The notes under the pieces are model-generated. The model saw only the letters and a list, made by a program, of their open reading frames with translations. It did not search any database and was not told the origin of the DNA. Below, in pieces: positions 15,714 to 24,508 of a stretch of 64,000 bases of DNA. This DNA comes from Haloglomus salinum (GTDB lineage Archaea; Halobacteriota; Halobacteria; Halobacteriales; Haloarculaceae). The stretch covers positions 744,001 through 808,000 of the forward strand of contig NZ_CP101153.1 in NCBI RefSeq assembly GCF_024298825.1. Direction: 5' to 3'. Both the position numbers and the translations under genes were made by a program. Every line of letters starts with the position of its first letter. Position 1 is the first letter of the stretch.

Positions 15714-16046
15714 TCACTCGTCGTCGCTCGTCGCGTCGTCGCCCTCGACGCCGCCGCGGTCGGGAACCCCGCCCTGGAGTTCGAGTCGTCGCTCGTCGCC
15801 GGCGATGGCGCGGGCGGCGACGTAGCTCACCAGCGCGACCCCGAGGACGATGGCGGCGTGGAATGCCAGCAACGGCTCGCTCCCGGAGCCGTACAGCGGC
15901 AGCAGGCTGAACAGCCCCACGAACGCCGCGATGATGGCCACCGGAACGAGGTTCACGAACAGGTCCGACAGCGTCCGCCCGTCGAACACCTCGCGGTGGC
16001 TCACCTCGTACCACGAGCGGTCATCACTCGCGTCGTCGGTCGGCAT
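15714..16046 (-). CDS. Small haloarchaeal membrane protein
   Basis: A 110-residue protein. The soluble N-terminus SWYEVSHREVFDGRTLSDLFVNLVP leads to two helices (VAIIAAFVGLFSLLPLYG and LLAFHAAIVLGVALVSYVAA) and an acidic tail. The N-terminal layout resembles a family seen near haloarchaeal terminal-oxidase genes (DUF6684), but I hold that loosely. No oxidase genes are nearby. It precedes the 15394-15654 gene on the same strand. Confidence 0.72.
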   Translation of the reverse strand: MPTDDASDDRSWYEVSHREVFDGRTLSDLFVNLVPVAIIAAFVGLFSLLPLYGSGSEPLLAFHAAIVLGVALVSYVAARAIAGDERRLELQGGVPDRGGVEGDDATSDDE

Positions 16047-16121
16047 CCGGCGTGTAGTCGGACCGCCGGCATCATGGGTCCTGTGCCCCCGGCGAGGCCG
16101 GCCGCCGCTTCTCGCCCGTGG

Positions 16122-16916
16122 TCACTCCCCCTCGAACTCGGGGTCGCGGCCCTCCAGCCGCGCGTCGAACCCCTCCCGGTAGTCGGCCGTGTCGTCCAGT
16201 TCCCGGCCCAGCGCCCGCTCCAGCGCCAGTCCCTCGTCCAGCGGTGTCTCCAGCGCGGCCGCGAGCGCCTGTTTGGCGTTCCGCAGCCCGAGCGGCGCGT
16301 TCTCGCAGAGGTCGTCCGCGAGCGCGCGGGCCTGTGCGTCGACCTCGTCGTCCGGGCAGACCTCGTGGACCAGCCCGATGTCGTGGGCCTCCTCGGGGTC
16401 GATGAACTCGCCCGTGAGGACGATCTCCTTCGCCTTCGAGAGGCCGACGAGCCGGGGCAGGCGCTGGGTCGCGCCGCCGTGCGGGAACGTGCCCAGCTGC
16501 ACCTCGATGACGCCGTATCTTGCCTCCTCACCCAGCACCCGGAGGTCACAGGGGAGGGTGAGTTCGAACGCACCCGCGGGCCCGGCGCGCTTGATGCCCG
16601 CGACGACGGGCTGCTCGCAGGACTCGACGGCCTCGAGCAGTCTCGGGAAGGCGCCCCGGTCGAGGTCACTCCCTTCCTCGACGCGGTTCCGCATCATGTG
16701 CAGGTCCATGCCCGCACAGAAGACGGGCCCCTCGCCCAGCAGCGTCACGGCGCGGACGCCGTCGGCGCCGGAGACGCGCTCGAACGCCTCGGTGAGTTCC
16801 CCGATGACCTGCGGGTTCATCGCGTTGCGCTTGTCCGGCCGGTCGATGACCACGTCGGCGCGGTGTCCGTCGGTCTCGATGCGGACCAGTTCAAGGTCGT
16901 CGGCAGTGACAGCCAT
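16122..16916 (-). CDS. Enoyl-CoA hydratase/isomerase (crotonase) family protein
   Basis: A 264-residue crotonase-fold enzyme acting on an acyl-CoA. Visible are RPDKRNAMNPQVI, PVFCAGMDLHMM (first oxyanion-hole strand), GPAGAFELTLPCDLRV where most members have GGG near the oxyanion hole, and IEVQLGTFPHGGATQRLPRLVG carrying the conserved catalytic Glu position. The tail is NAKQALAAALETPLDEGLALER. The GPAGA variant is conservative. It stands alone, so the exact reaction (fatty-acid oxidation, or a hydratase/isomerase in another path) cannot be decided. Confidence 0.88.
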   Translation of the reverse strand: MAVTADDLELVRIETDGHRADVVIDRPDKRNAMNPQVIGELTEAFERVSGADGVRAVTLLGEGPVFCAGMDLHMMRNRVEEGSDLDRGAFPRLLEAVESCEQPVVAGIKRAGPAGAFELTLPCDLRVLGEEARYGVIEVQLGTFPHGGATQRLPRLVGLSKAKEIVLTGEFIDPEEAHDIGLVHEVCPDDEVDAQARALADDLCENAPLGLRNAKQALAAALETPLDEGLALERALGRELDDTADYREGFDARLEGRDPEFEGE

Positions 16917-17042
16917 ACCCCGGGCTGTTGCGGCGTGGACTTGAAACCGTGGGCGGCCGGCGGGGGTGACGGTGCGCCCGACCCGGGCCGAGGTGCTGCC
17001 GCGACCCCATCGGGCATACGTCGGCGGCACGTAGCCCCGACC

Positions 17043-17585
17043 ATGTTGCGGCCACCGTTCCCGCTCCCCCTCCCGCGGCTCGGCCGGCGCGGCCCACCGA
17101 CGGTGCCGGTCAACGACTCGCTCGACGAGTACGCCGACTGGCTCCGCGGGTCGCGACTCCGCCGCCTGACGGTCTCGAAGTCCGTCGTCGACGAGGTGCC
17201 CGACGAGTTCACACGCACTCGTCTCGCCGCCGTCCGCGAGGACGCCGTCGCGAGCTACCGCGACGGCCGCCGCCGCGACAGTGTCCACGTCGTCGAGTAC
17301 CCCGACCGCTGGGAGCTCCACATCGACCGGTTCAACCCCCGCTACGAGCCCGTCGGCCACGTCCTCGTCGACGCACCCGAACAGACCGCCGAGGCGGTCG
17401 GCGAGGCACTCGGCCTGGACCGGATGCTGGGCTTCGGCCGGCGCGTCGGTCGTGTCGCGGGCGTCGCGCGGAACGGCGTCGGGACCGCGAGCGGCGAAGA
17501 CGTCGGGGACCCCGGTGACAGCGACCCGGGAGAGGGGGACGGAACCGCCGATGAACAGGGACACGGAACCACTGAGGAAGCCTAG
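17043..17585 (+). CDS. Conserved haloarchaeal hypothetical protein
   Basis: A 180-residue protein I do not recognise. The first 22 residues are Pro/Arg-rich. Residues 25-120 look like a compact alpha/beta domain (SLDEYADWLRGSRLRRLTVSK, VHVVEYPDRWELHIDRFNPRYEP, PEQTAEAVGEALGLDRMLGF). The last 35 residues are an acidic Gly/Asp/Glu tail. No membrane segment or catalytic motif is evident. The ATG at 17043 is the first in frame. The stop codon TAG forms one of the few CTAG sites in the window. Confidence 0.7.
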   Translation: MLRPPFPLPLPRLGRRGPPTVPVNDSLDEYADWLRGSRLRRLTVSKSVVDEVPDEFTRTRLAAVREDAVASYRDGRRRDSVHVVEYPDRWELHIDRFNPRYEPVGHVLVDAPEQTAEAVGEALGLDRMLGFGRRVGRVAGVARNGVGTASGEDVGDPGDSDPGEGDGTADEQGHGTTEEA

Positions 17586-17718
17586 ACCGCGAACCGAAGC
17601 GCCACCGGGGTGTTAGGCGCCGGTGCTGTCACCGCTCCCGGTATTCTCGGCCGGATTCGGCATCTCGCACCAGGTACCACGCACGAGATGGATGGAACGA
17701 ACGAGAATCGCCGCGAGA

Positions 17719-17736
17719 CATCACGATTCCGTGATG
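17719..17736. terminator. Hairpin between convergent genes
   Basis: CATCACG-ATTC-CGTGATG is a perfect 7-bp inverted repeat with a 4-nt loop. It lies in the 177-bp gap where the plus gene (ends 17585) and the minus gene (ends 17763) converge. It may help end both transcripts or be a protein site; there is no clear U-run. Confidence 0.4.
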
Positions 17737-17762
17737 CGTGTGGGCCGGAAGCCGTACCGCTC

Positions 17763-18041
17763 TCATCCCCCGTCGGCGAGCGTGACCTGTTCACCGGGGG
17801 GCTCCTCATCCCGGGAGACCCAGAAGGCGACCCGGCGCGCGACGAGGTAGCCATCGACCGTATCGTCCGCCGGGTGGGCGTCCTGCACCCACACCGTCCG
17901 CTCCTCGCCGAGGTCGCTGGCCCACTCCCGGGCGGCCTGCTTCGAGTCGAAGTCACGGCGGGCCCCCCGGTCACGGACCCACTCGCCGGCCGTGACGCTG
18001 GCCTGCCGGGCCGAACGCTTCACCGCGACGACGTAGCTCAC
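17763..18041 (-). CDS. Small haloarchaeal hypothetical protein
   Basis: A 92-residue basic/acidic protein with no close family that I recognise. It reads VSYVVAVKRSARQASVTAGEW, then ARRDFDSKQAAREWASDLG, VWVQDAHPADDTVDGYLVARR. The DFDSKQAAREWA piece resembles small proteins with a single alpha/beta repeat used for RNA or protein binding, but that is only an impression. The GTG at 18041 is preferred because no ATG is near. It is divergent from the bifunctional-nuclease-family gene, 61 bp apart, so they share a promoter region. Confidence 0.65.
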   Translation of the reverse strand: MSYVVAVKRSARQASVTAGEWVRDRGARRDFDSKQAAREWASDLGEERTVWVQDAHPADDTVDGYLVARRVAFWVSRDEEPPGEQVTLADGG

Positions 18042-18102
18042 ATTCGTGGCTACACGGGGTGTGGCAAAAGCTTTCACGACCCTCCCGAAAGCGTGTGTAG
18101 GG

Positions 18103-18579
18103 ATGGCACACGAGGCCACGGTCAGGGGGCTCGGCGTCGGCATCGGCGAGGACGGCCCGGAGACGCCGGTGGTGTTGCTCGCCGCCGACGGGCGAGTCGT
18201 TCCGATATTCATCAGCGCGGACCAGGCACAGTCCATCGGCCACGCGCTCCGGGGCGAGCCGTTCAAACGACCGCTCACGCACGACCTGTTCGTCGAGATG
18301 GTCGCGGAGTTCGGGGGCGCCATCGACCGCGTCCGCATCGACGGGCTCGCCGAGGGAACCTTCCTCGCGAAGCTCGACGCCGAGCAGTACACGAACGGCG
18401 AGCGCCGGACGGCCACCTTCGACGCCCGGCCCTCCGACGCCATCGCCGTCGCGCTCCGGGTCGACTGCCCCATCCTGGTCGACGAGGACGTGCTCGACCG
18501 AGCGGGGCGCTCACCGGAGGGGTTCGACATCCGGCAAGAGCCCGGACAGGAGCCCGAACGGGACCGCGGGGAGGACTGA
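18103..18579 (+). CDS. Bifunctional nuclease (BFN/DUF151) family protein, copy 1
   Basis: A 158-residue member of the bifunctional nuclease family. Characteristic blocks are VVLLAADGRVVPIFISADQAQSIGHALRG, RPLTHDLFVEMVAEFGG, RIDGLAEGTFLAKL and the core FDARPSDAIAVALRVDCPILVDEDVL. In plants and bacteria the family has RNase/DNase activity or stress roles; the haloarchaeal role is not known to me. The ATG at 18103 gives the family N-terminus. A second copy is at 24498-25052, with a different C-terminal tail. Confidence 0.9.
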   Translation: MAHEATVRGLGVGIGEDGPETPVVLLAADGRVVPIFISADQAQSIGHALRGEPFKRPLTHDLFVEMVAEFGGAIDRVRIDGLAEGTFLAKLDAEQYTNGERRTATFDARPSDAIAVALRVDCPILVDEDVLDRAGRSPEGFDIRQEPGQEPERDRGED

Positions 18580-18595
18580 CCGGTTCCCGGCGCGG

Positions 18596-19258
18596 TTACT
18601 GGAACCGGACCCCCAGCGCGTGGAGGCCCTCGTTCTCGCTGGCGAGGTTCACCAGCAGCGGCGTGACCGCCTCCACCTCGCCGGCGTTGGCGATACCGCC
18701 GCCGTCGAGCGCGCGCAGGCCCGCGATACCTTCGGCGATATCCATCACGGTCCGCTTCGCGTCGTCGTCGTCCCCGACCACGACCGTGTCCCACTCGAAC
18801 GTGGCATCGAGGTCCGCGAGGCGGCCGGCCGGAAGGTTGTGGAAGGCACCGACGACGGGCACATCGTCGGGCGCGGCGTCGCGTGCGAGCGCCGTCACGC
18901 TGCCCACCCCAGGCGGGTTGTAGTGGAGACCGTCGTCGTCGCGTTTCATCCCGACCGCCGGTGTCACGAGGACGCCCGTCAGCTCGTCGGCGACCGCCTC
19001 GATGGTGTCCGTGAGGTGGTAGGCCGGCACCGCCAGCACCACCACGTCCGCGCCCGCGGCGGCCTCGGGGTTCGCGTGGCCCGTCACCTCGGCCTCGGTG
19101 CCACGACTGTCCAGTTCGTTCAGGTACTCCTCGGCCTTCGCCTCGGCCTTCGAGGCCTCACGCGAACCGATGCGGACCGCGTGGTTCGTGTCGTACGCCA
19201 GTCGGAGGGCGAGTCCCTCGCCGATGTCGCCGGTTCCGCCCAGCAGCGCGATGTCCAT
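18596..19258 (-). CDS. npdG: F420H2:NADP+ oxidoreductase (NADPH-dependent F420 reductase)
   Basis: A 220-residue Rossmann enzyme that moves hydride between coenzyme F420 and NADP. The N-terminus MDIALLGGTGDIGEGLALRLA is the dinucleotide-binding loop. It continues with VRIGSREASKAEAKAEEY for the 2'-phosphate, VVLAVPAYHLTDTIEAV, LVTPAVGMKRDDDG and VVGAFHNLPAGRLADLDA, all typical of Fno/NpdG. The end VEAVTPLLVNLASENE.. LGVRFQ is also typical. Length is normal. The next minus-strand gene upstream (19371-19589) is a small membrane protein with a 112-bp gap. Confidence 0.92.
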   Translation of the reverse strand: MDIALLGGTGDIGEGLALRLAYDTNHAVRIGSREASKAEAKAEEYLNELDSRGTEAEVTGHANPEAAAGADVVVLAVPAYHLTDTIEAVADELTGVLVTPAVGMKRDDDGLHYNPPGVGSVTALARDAAPDDVPVVGAFHNLPAGRLADLDATFEWDTVVVGDDDDAKRTVMDIAEGIAGLRALDGGGIANAGEVEAVTPLLVNLASENEGLHALGVRFQ

Positions 19259-19370
19259 ACCCGGGACGAGGGGGGCCCGCACGGTAGGGATTGTGCTCTC
19301 GGAACCCCTTGCCTCACGAGCGGTCGTGACATCCGGACGGGACGGCCACCCCGGACGGTTCGGCGGTTCG

Positions 19371-19589
19371 TCACTCCTGCCGCGGTGGCCCCGACCCGGT
19401 GACGGAACGGCGCTCGTCCGGCCCGTCACGGTAGACGTAGATGTAGGAAGCGACCCCGGCGACGACCACCACGATGGGCACGAACGGGGCACGAACCATC
19501 GGGTCCGCCGGGAGCAGGTACAGCACCGGCGTGCCAAGCAGCGCCATAAGCACCGCGGCGGCGAGCAGGGCACGAGCCAGGCGTGACAT
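19371..19589 (-). CDS. Small membrane protein
   Basis: A 72-residue protein with two hydrophobic helices (LARALLAAAVLMALLGTPVLYLL and APFVPIVVVVAGVASYIYVY) and a charged C-terminus (DGPDERRSVTGSGPPRQE). Function unknown. It lies between the HAD gene upstream and npdG downstream on the same strand, with gaps of about 108 and 112 bp, so its own promoter is likely. Confidence 0.68.
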   Translation of the reverse strand: MSRLARALLAAAVLMALLGTPVLYLLPADPMVRAPFVPIVVVVAGVASYIYVYRDGPDERRSVTGSGPPRQE

Positions 19590-19697
19590 ATCGGGGACGG
19601 TTCCCGCAGTCAGATAGTGCTCCTGCCGGCATGGAACGGGGGTTCAACCGTGGCTCCGGGCGACACCCGGGAGACGGCACGGCGAGCGACGGGCGGC

Positions 19698-20588
19698 CTA
19701 CTCGGCGCCGCCGAGTAGCGCTGGCAGGTCGTTGACGCTGTCGAGGACGGCGCTCGCCCCCGCCGTCTCGTACTTCCGGCGGCCAGAGGGGCCCGTGAGC
19801 CCGCCGGTCAGGACGCCGACACCGTGGTACTCGCGGTCGGGGTCGGACTCCCGGGCGTTGTGGGCCGTCTCGATGTCGTCGAGCGTGTCACCGACGAAGA
19901 CGACCGACTCGGCGCCGGCGTCCTCGGCGACGGCGACGAGCGTGTCGGGCGCGGGCTTCCCCGGCCCGTCCTCCATCGCGTACACCCGCTCGTCGGGGAG
20001 CGCATCGAGGCCGACGCGTTCGAGCGCGATGGTGGCCTCGTCGCGGGGGCGCCCGGTCACGACGCCGAGTTCGCGGTCCGCGAGCGCATCGAGCGTCGAC
20101 GGGTCGAGCAACACGGGTTCGTCCTCGATGAAGCCCCGTTCCTCGCTCGCGAGCGGCGGCTCCCCGCCCTCCAGCTCGCGGAACCGCTCGTCCCCGAGGT
20201 AGAGCTGCTGGAAGACGCGTCGGAGGTGGTCACGGTCCCACTCGGCGTACACCCGCTCGCGGGCGTCCGGGTCCAGCAGGTCCGCGACGACCGCCTCCAC
20301 CGCTTCGAGCCCACCACCGGAGGCCGCGACGGTGTCGGTGAACGTCGTCACGGAGCGGCCCAGCCCCTCGCGGTACGCGAGAACGTACAGCGCGACCGCG
20401 TAGGTGACCGTCCAGTCGTTGTTGAAGCCGCCGGCGTTCTTGAAGTGCTGCACGTCGTCACTGTGGACCGTCTCGCCGTGGACGCGCTCGACGGACTCGA
20501 CGACTGCACGCCGGTAGGAGTCGGCCACGTCGATGAGGACCCCGTCGACGTCGAAGACGACCGTATCCGCCCCGATGTCACCGCTCAC
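19698..20588 (-). CDS. HAD superfamily hydrolase (TIGR01548-like)
   Basis: A 296-residue HAD protein of the archaeal/actinobacterial subfamily with a large cap. Motif I is [24 protein letters not shown] (catalytic DxDG), then [12 protein letters not shown] in the cap, [11 protein letters not shown] (motif II), [14 protein letters not shown] (Lys motif) and [16 protein letters not shown] (motif IV). Substrate unknown. The GTG at 20588 overlaps the stop of the upstream UPF0146 gene (GTGA), so the two are co-translated. Confidence 0.87.
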   Translation of the reverse strand: MSGDIGADTVVFDVDGVLIDVADSYRRAVVESVERVHGETVHSDDVQHFKNAGGFNNDWTVTYAVALYVLAYREGLGRSVTTFTDTVAASGGGLEAVEAVVADLLDPDARERVYAEWDRDHLRRVFQQLYLGDERFRELEGGEPPLASEERGFIEDEPVLLDPSTLDALADRELGVVTGRPRDEATIALERVGLDALPDERVYAMEDGPGKPAPDTLVAVAEDAGAESVVFVGDTLDDIETAHNARESDPDREYHGVGVLTGGLTGPSGRRKYETAGASAVLDSVNDLPALLGGAE

Positions 20589-21043
20589 GGCGACTCACCT
20601 CCGTTCCGGGACCGCACGTCGCGAGGCGTCCGCCCCCCGGCACCCGCAGCTTGCCCCCTGCCCGGCGTGTCGGTCGCCCGGAAGAGCGTCCCCTCGTCGA
20701 GTGTCGTCGGCGTCGCCGGGACGACAGCCGGGTCGGCGCCCAGCGTGGTGAAGTAGAACGCGGCGTCGGCCCGGCGTGCGGCCTCGTGGGCGGGCCGCTG
20801 GAGTTCCGGCGGGCACCGGAGCGCGTAGACGGCGTCCGCGTCCCCGTAGACAGCCGAATCGGGGTCGGTCACGTCGTCCCGGACGAACGCGACGCCGTCG
20901 GGGACCGGCCGTTCGTGGATGTCGGTCGCGGTCACGGCACAGCCGCGCTGTGCGAGGTCGCGGGCTACGTCCGGCCGATTGCCGATGCCGACCTCGACCA
21001 GTCGGTCGTGTGTCGCGAGTCGGGCGGCGAGTCCCCGGGTCAC
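20585..21043 (-). CDS. UPF0146 family protein
   Basis: A 152-residue archaeal protein of unknown function with a truncated Rossmann/SAM-like fold: [63 protein letters not shown]. These blocks define UPF0146. It lacks the full length of a methyltransferase. The start is GTG at 21043. It overlaps the HAD gene downstream by four bases. Confidence 0.87.
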   Translation of the reverse strand: MTRGLAARLATHDRLVEVGIGNRPDVARDLAQRGCAVTATDIHERPVPDGVAFVRDDVTDPDSAVYGDADAVYALRCPPELQRPAHEAARRADAAFYFTTLGADPAVVPATPTTLDEGTLFRATDTPGRGQAAGAGGRTPRDVRSRNGGESP

Positions 21044-21223
21044 GGCCAGGGATAGGCGCTGGTGCGAACTTCAGCGTTGCGACCCGACCGCGCCGAACCG
21101 GACGACCACCGCGGAACGGGCTCCGGCGACGCGAGATACCCCGGCCACGCCGCTCGGGTCGGCCGTTCTCAGGACGCGAACGGGGGCGGGATGTTTATAC
21201 TCCGCCCTACCTAATCGGCAGCT

Positions 21224-21745
21224 ATGCATGTCGACATCGTGCCGGTGGGCGATGTCCCTGCAGTCGTCAAGCGGGAGGCCTCCTCCGGACTCCGCTCCGT
21301 GTACGACTGCGAGGTGACCCTGCACGACGGGCAGGACGTGCCCGACGGCGCGTACGACCCCGGTCGCCAGCAGTACCGGGCCGAGGAGTTCATCGAGCTG
21401 GCCTCCCGCATCGGCAACGGGACCAAGAACATCGCCATCACTGGGCACGACCTGTACTACCGCCGCCGGAACTACGTCTTCGGCCTGGCGTACCTCTCGG
21501 GCAACGGCTCGGTCATCTCCACCTACCGGCTCCAGACCTCCACTGACGGGGGCTTCTCGAACAAGCCGGCCTCCGAGATATTCGCCGACCGCGTCCGCAA
21601 GGAGGTCATCCACGAGATCGGCCACACCCTCGGCCTGGAGCACTGCGACAACAAGCGCTGCGTGATGAACTTCTCACCCACCGTCCGCGAGGTCGATATC
21701 AAGGAACAGACCCTGTGCGGGAGCTGTCAGAAGCAAGTGTTGTAG
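21224..21745 (+). CDS. amzA: Archaemetzincin zinc metalloprotease
   Basis: A 173-residue metzincin peptidase. The active site HEIGHTLGLEHC begins at H130; H130, H134 and H140 bind zinc and E131 is the catalytic base. It is followed by C-x4-C-x-M (CDNKRCVM) and CGSC about 17 residues later, the four-cysteine second zinc site that defines archaemetzincins. Length fits archaeal members. No signal peptide, so cytoplasmic. A TTTATACT box 30 bp upstream gives a leaderless ATG. Physiological substrate unknown. Divergent from the UPF0146/HAD operon. Confidence 0.95.
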   Translation: MHVDIVPVGDVPAVVKREASSGLRSVYDCEVTLHDGQDVPDGAYDPGRQQYRAEEFIELASRIGNGTKNIAITGHDLYYRRRNYVFGLAYLSGNGSVISTYRLQTSTDGGFSNKPASEIFADRVRKEVIHEIGHTLGLEHCDNKRCVMNFSPTVREVDIKEQTLCGSCQKQVL

Positions 21746-21867
21746 CGCACCCTCCGAAATCTACGCAAAACTCCCTCATTTCGCCAGGAGACTCCGAACT
21801 AACCCAGTTATCTCCGTTTTATTCAGTCAAAATACCGTGCTGACCACGTAGCTTCGACGCGCGTCGG

Positions 21868-22392
21868 TCACCCGAGGCGGTCCTTCAGCACCGCCCCGAA
21901 CCCGGCCGCCCCGATGCCGAAGGCGACGAGGCCGCCGATGCCGGTGAGCGTGAGAGCACCGTTGAGCGCGGCGGCGACGAGCAGTGGTTTCCCCCACGCG
22001 TCGCCCTCGCGTCCGACGAGCCGTTCGGCGATGACGAGGTAGGCGATGGCCGCGCCGACCGCCCAGGCGATGCCGACCACGATGGCGAAGGGGATGGCGA
22101 TGAGGATACCGATGATGGTGATGAACAGGACGAGAACGACGAGGAGGGCGCCGACGAGGCAGACGAGACCGTAGACGAACGAGCCGACGGGCTCGTCGAC
22201 GACCGTGTCCATCATCCGCTCGACGTAGGCTGGTGCGACGGCGACGAGGATGGCGCCGACGACGAGCGTCGTGACGAACGCGCCGATGGCGCTCCCGACG
22301 ACGTTGCCGACGGGGTTGGCGCCGACGTTGACGTCGATGCCGCTCCCGCCCATCTGGAGGAGGGCCTCCGAGAGTCCAGAGTGGAGGTTCAT
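21868..22392 (-). CDS. Haloarchaeal integral membrane protein
   Basis: A 174-residue protein with about four hydrophobic helices (VGSAIGAFVTTLVVGAILVAV, GSFVYGLVCLVGALLVVLVLFITIIGILIAIPFAIVVGIAW, IAYLVIAERLV, PLLVAAALNGALTLTG). A cytoplasmic stretch PAYVERMMDTVVDEP separates helices one and two. The layout resembles the membrane part of bacterial polymer-forming/bactofilin-associated membrane proteins. No catalytic residues are visible. The gene ends 123 bp from the convergent archaemetzincin gene. Confidence 0.75.
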   Translation of the reverse strand: MNLHSGLSEALLQMGGSGIDVNVGANPVGNVVGSAIGAFVTTLVVGAILVAVAPAYVERMMDTVVDEPVGSFVYGLVCLVGALLVVLVLFITIIGILIAIPFAIVVGIAWAVGAAIAYLVIAERLVGREGDAWGKPLLVAAALNGALTLTGIGGLVAFGIGAAGFGAVLKDRLG

Positions 22393-22466
22393 ACCGGAGA
22401 GTCGTCCCTCGGCACGAAAGCCGTTTCCGGTAGCGTGCTGTCAGGAGGCGTACGCGGAACGGCGAG

Positions 22467-23246
22467 TCAGGCGATCTCGACCGGTTCGATACCGTACCGC
22501 TCGAACTGCTCGGCGATGGCCTCGACGCGGGGGCCGATGGCCTCCGGTTCGTGCGAGTCCGTGCCGACCGTGAACGCCACGTCGTGCTCCAGCAGGACCT
22601 CGACGAACCGGGGTGCGGGGTGGAACTCGCCGTAGTCGTCCAGCGCGCGGCCGGCGTTGAGTTCCGGGACCGTCCGCGAGGCCCGGAACGCCTCGGCAAC
22701 CTGGTGATAGTGGTCGTCGCTCGCGAGGCCGCGGAACTCCGCGGTCCGCTCGAACAGGTCCGGGTGGGCCGCGATGTCGAACAGCTCCGAGTCGACGAGC
22801 GCGACGAGCTTCTCGAAGTAGCGGTCCACCAGCTCCCGGCGCTCCTCGCGGGGCATGTCGGCGTAGTAGGAGCCGAAGTGGACGTTCACGCCGTCGAGGT
22901 AGTGGACGCTCCCGATGGCGTAGTCGAAGTCGGCCGCATCGAGGAACTCCCGGATGGCCGCCTCGTCCTCGGGCTCGTAGTCCATCTCCACCGCGTCGTA
23001 CACGTCGATGTCGAACCGGTCGCGGATGGCGTCGATCCCCTCGCGCCGGCGCTCGTAGGTGGCGTCGAGGTTGAACCCCATCACCTTCTTGCGCCGGGCA
23101 TCCTCGGACGCCTCCGAGACGTTGCAGTGGTCGGTGATGCCGATTCCCTCCAGCCCGGCGTCGGCGGCCGCGCCGACCATCGACCAGAGGAAGCTCCCGT
23201 CCGAGTACGTCGAATGGGTGTGGTAGTCGTGGGCGATTCGGGTCAC
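22467..23246 (-). CDS. PHP-domain phosphoesterase (histidinol-phosphatase-like)
   Basis: A 259-residue PHP hydrolase. Metal ligands are visible in HDYHTHSTYSDGS near residues 6-18, GIGITDHCNV, VEMDYEPED, GSVHYLDG, FDIAAHPDLF, and TVGTDSHEPE near the end. The family includes histidinol-phosphate phosphatase (HisK/HisJ), and PHP proteins of this length serve that role in several archaea. hisE lies 1.3 kb away, but not in the same operon, so the histidine role is plausible, not shown. The GTG at 23246 gives the standard start. The gene is divergent from the DUF5518 gene. Confidence 0.85.
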   Translation of the reverse strand: MTRIAHDYHTHSTYSDGSFLWSMVGAAADAGLEGIGITDHCNVSEASEDARRKKVMGFNLDATYERRREGIDAIRDRFDIDVYDAVEMDYEPEDEAAIREFLDAADFDYAIGSVHYLDGVNVHFGSYYADMPREERRELVDRYFEKLVALVDSELFDIAAHPDLFERTAEFRGLASDDHYHQVAEAFRASRTVPELNAGRALDDYGEFHPAPRFVEVLLEHDVAFTVGTDSHEPEAIGPRVEAIAEQFERYGIEPVEIA

Positions 23247-23360
23247 TGGCGTCGCGTAGGCGGGTGTGCCACGAGTACCTGTCGGGCCGACGGGACACAC
23301 CCACAAACGGCGGCCGGGGCAGGCCCGAAGGGATTTGCCGTCGACCGTCCCAGGGTCGAC

Positions 23361-23726
23361 ATGGTCGACTGGCAGGCGGTCGGGCTCGGGTTCCTCGCGC
23401 ACGTCGTACTGGGATTCTTCGCCTTCCTCGCGCCGGGTATCGGCCACGTCGCCGTCGGTCTCCTCGGCGGGTTCCTGACGGGCTACGTCGCGGGAGGCGA
23501 CCTCGTGAACGGCGCGTGGAACGGACTCGTCGCGGGGGCGCTCGGCGGCATCCTGCTCGCGGTGTTCGCCGCCGTCGCTCTCGGGTTCATCGCCGAGGTC
23601 CTGCTCGGCGGCGGCATCGGTTTCCTCGGCGGGGCCGGCGCGCTCGTCGTCGGTGTCGTCGTCGCGCTCGTTCTCGCCATCGACTCGGCCATCGGCGGCG
23701 CGGTCGGCGCGGCGGTGGCAGACTGA
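23361..23726 (+). CDS. DUF5518 family membrane protein
   Basis: A 121-residue, very hydrophobic Gly/Ala-rich protein: VGLGFLAHVVLGFFAFLAPGIGHVAVGLLGGFLTGYVAGGD then GAWNGLVAGALGGILLAVFAAVALGF and further helices. The GGFLTGYVAGG...GAWNGLVAGALGG pattern is typical of the haloarchaeal DUF5518 family. Function unknown. Start ATG at 23361. Confidence 0.85.
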   Translation: MVDWQAVGLGFLAHVVLGFFAFLAPGIGHVAVGLLGGFLTGYVAGGDLVNGAWNGLVAGALGGILLAVFAAVALGFIAEVLLGGGIGFLGGAGALVVGVVVALVLAIDSAIGGAVGAAVAD

Positions 23727-23809
23727 GACGGCCGTCCGCGGTGGCGCGACGCGGACGACGGACTGCCGCGGGCTCCGGGTTTTTCATGCAGCGGCCCGTA
23801 CACCGTCCC

Positions 23810-24151
23810 ATGAGCGAGTCGACCGAGGCCGACATCGACGCGGGCGACCTCCTGCCGAACGACCACGTCCAGCAGCTGGCGCTCCAGGGCGAGGTGACCC
23901 AGATACACCGCGGCGCGAGCAACCACTACGCCGACGAGGGCGACCGGTTCGTCATCGACGGCACCTCGTTCGAGGTGACGAGCGTCGACGACCGAACGCT
24001 CGGCGACATGACCGACGAGGACGCCCGGCGCGAGGGCTCGGACTCGCTGGAGGCGTACAAGCAGCGGATGGAGCGCGTTCACGGGGGCAACTTCGAGTGG
24101 GACGATTCGAGTACCGTGGTCCGGTACCAGTTCGAGCCGGTCGAGGGCTGA
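23810..24151 (+). CDS. ASCH-domain protein
   Basis: A 113-residue haloarchaeal ASCH protein, a small beta-barrel of the PUA-like superfamily thought to bind RNA. Visible are LLPNDHVQQLALQGEVTQIHRG, YADEGDRFVIDGTSFEVTSVDDRTLGDMTDEDARREG and the C-terminal FEWDDSSTVVRYQFEPVEG. The binding partner is unknown. It is convergent with hisE, 18 bp apart. The ATG at 23810 follows a TTTTTCATG stretch. Confidence 0.85.
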   Translation: MSESTEADIDAGDLLPNDHVQQLALQGEVTQIHRGASNHYADEGDRFVIDGTSFEVTSVDDRTLGDMTDEDARREGSDSLEAYKQRMERVHGGNFEWDDSSTVVRYQFEPVEG

Positions 24152-24169
24152 CCGGCCGACAACGACCGG

Positions 24170-24508
24170 CTACCGCCGCTCGGCCAGCTCCGCGCGCAGG
24201 TCGGCCACGTCCATGTCCTTCATCGCGAGCAGCACCAGCAGGTGGTAGACCAGGTCGGCGGCCTCGTGGGCCAGCTCCTCGTGGTCGTCGTCCTTCGCGG
24301 CGAGCAGGAGCTCGGTCGTCTCCTCCCCCAGCTTCTCCAGCACCGCGTTCTCGCCTTTCTCGTGGGTGAACAGCGAGGCCGTGTACGACCCTTCCGGGAG
24401 CTCCTCCTTCCGGGACTCGATGACGGCGAACAGCTCGTCCAGTATCTCGTCCGTCTCGGCCGCACCGCCGTCAGCCGCGAGCGGGTCTCCGGCGCCCTCA
24501 CTCGTCAT
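24170..24508 (-). CDS. hisE: Phosphoribosyl-ATP pyrophosphatase
   Basis: A 112-residue MazG-like enzyme that removes pyrophosphate from phosphoribosyl-ATP, step two of histidine synthesis. It contains LDELFAVIESRKEELPEGSYTASLF, the conserved EKLGEETTELLLAAK and the metal-binding HEAADLVYHLLVLLA. The first 20 residues are an acidic extension. Other his genes are not in this window. Its ATG at 24508 lies 11 bases inside the end of the upstream BFN-family gene, so they are co-transcribed. Confidence 0.95.
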   Translation of the reverse strand: MTSEGAGDPLAADGGAAETDEILDELFAVIESRKEELPEGSYTASLFTHEKGENAVLEKLGEETTELLLAAKDDDHEELAHEAADLVYHLLVLLAMKDMDVADLRAELAERR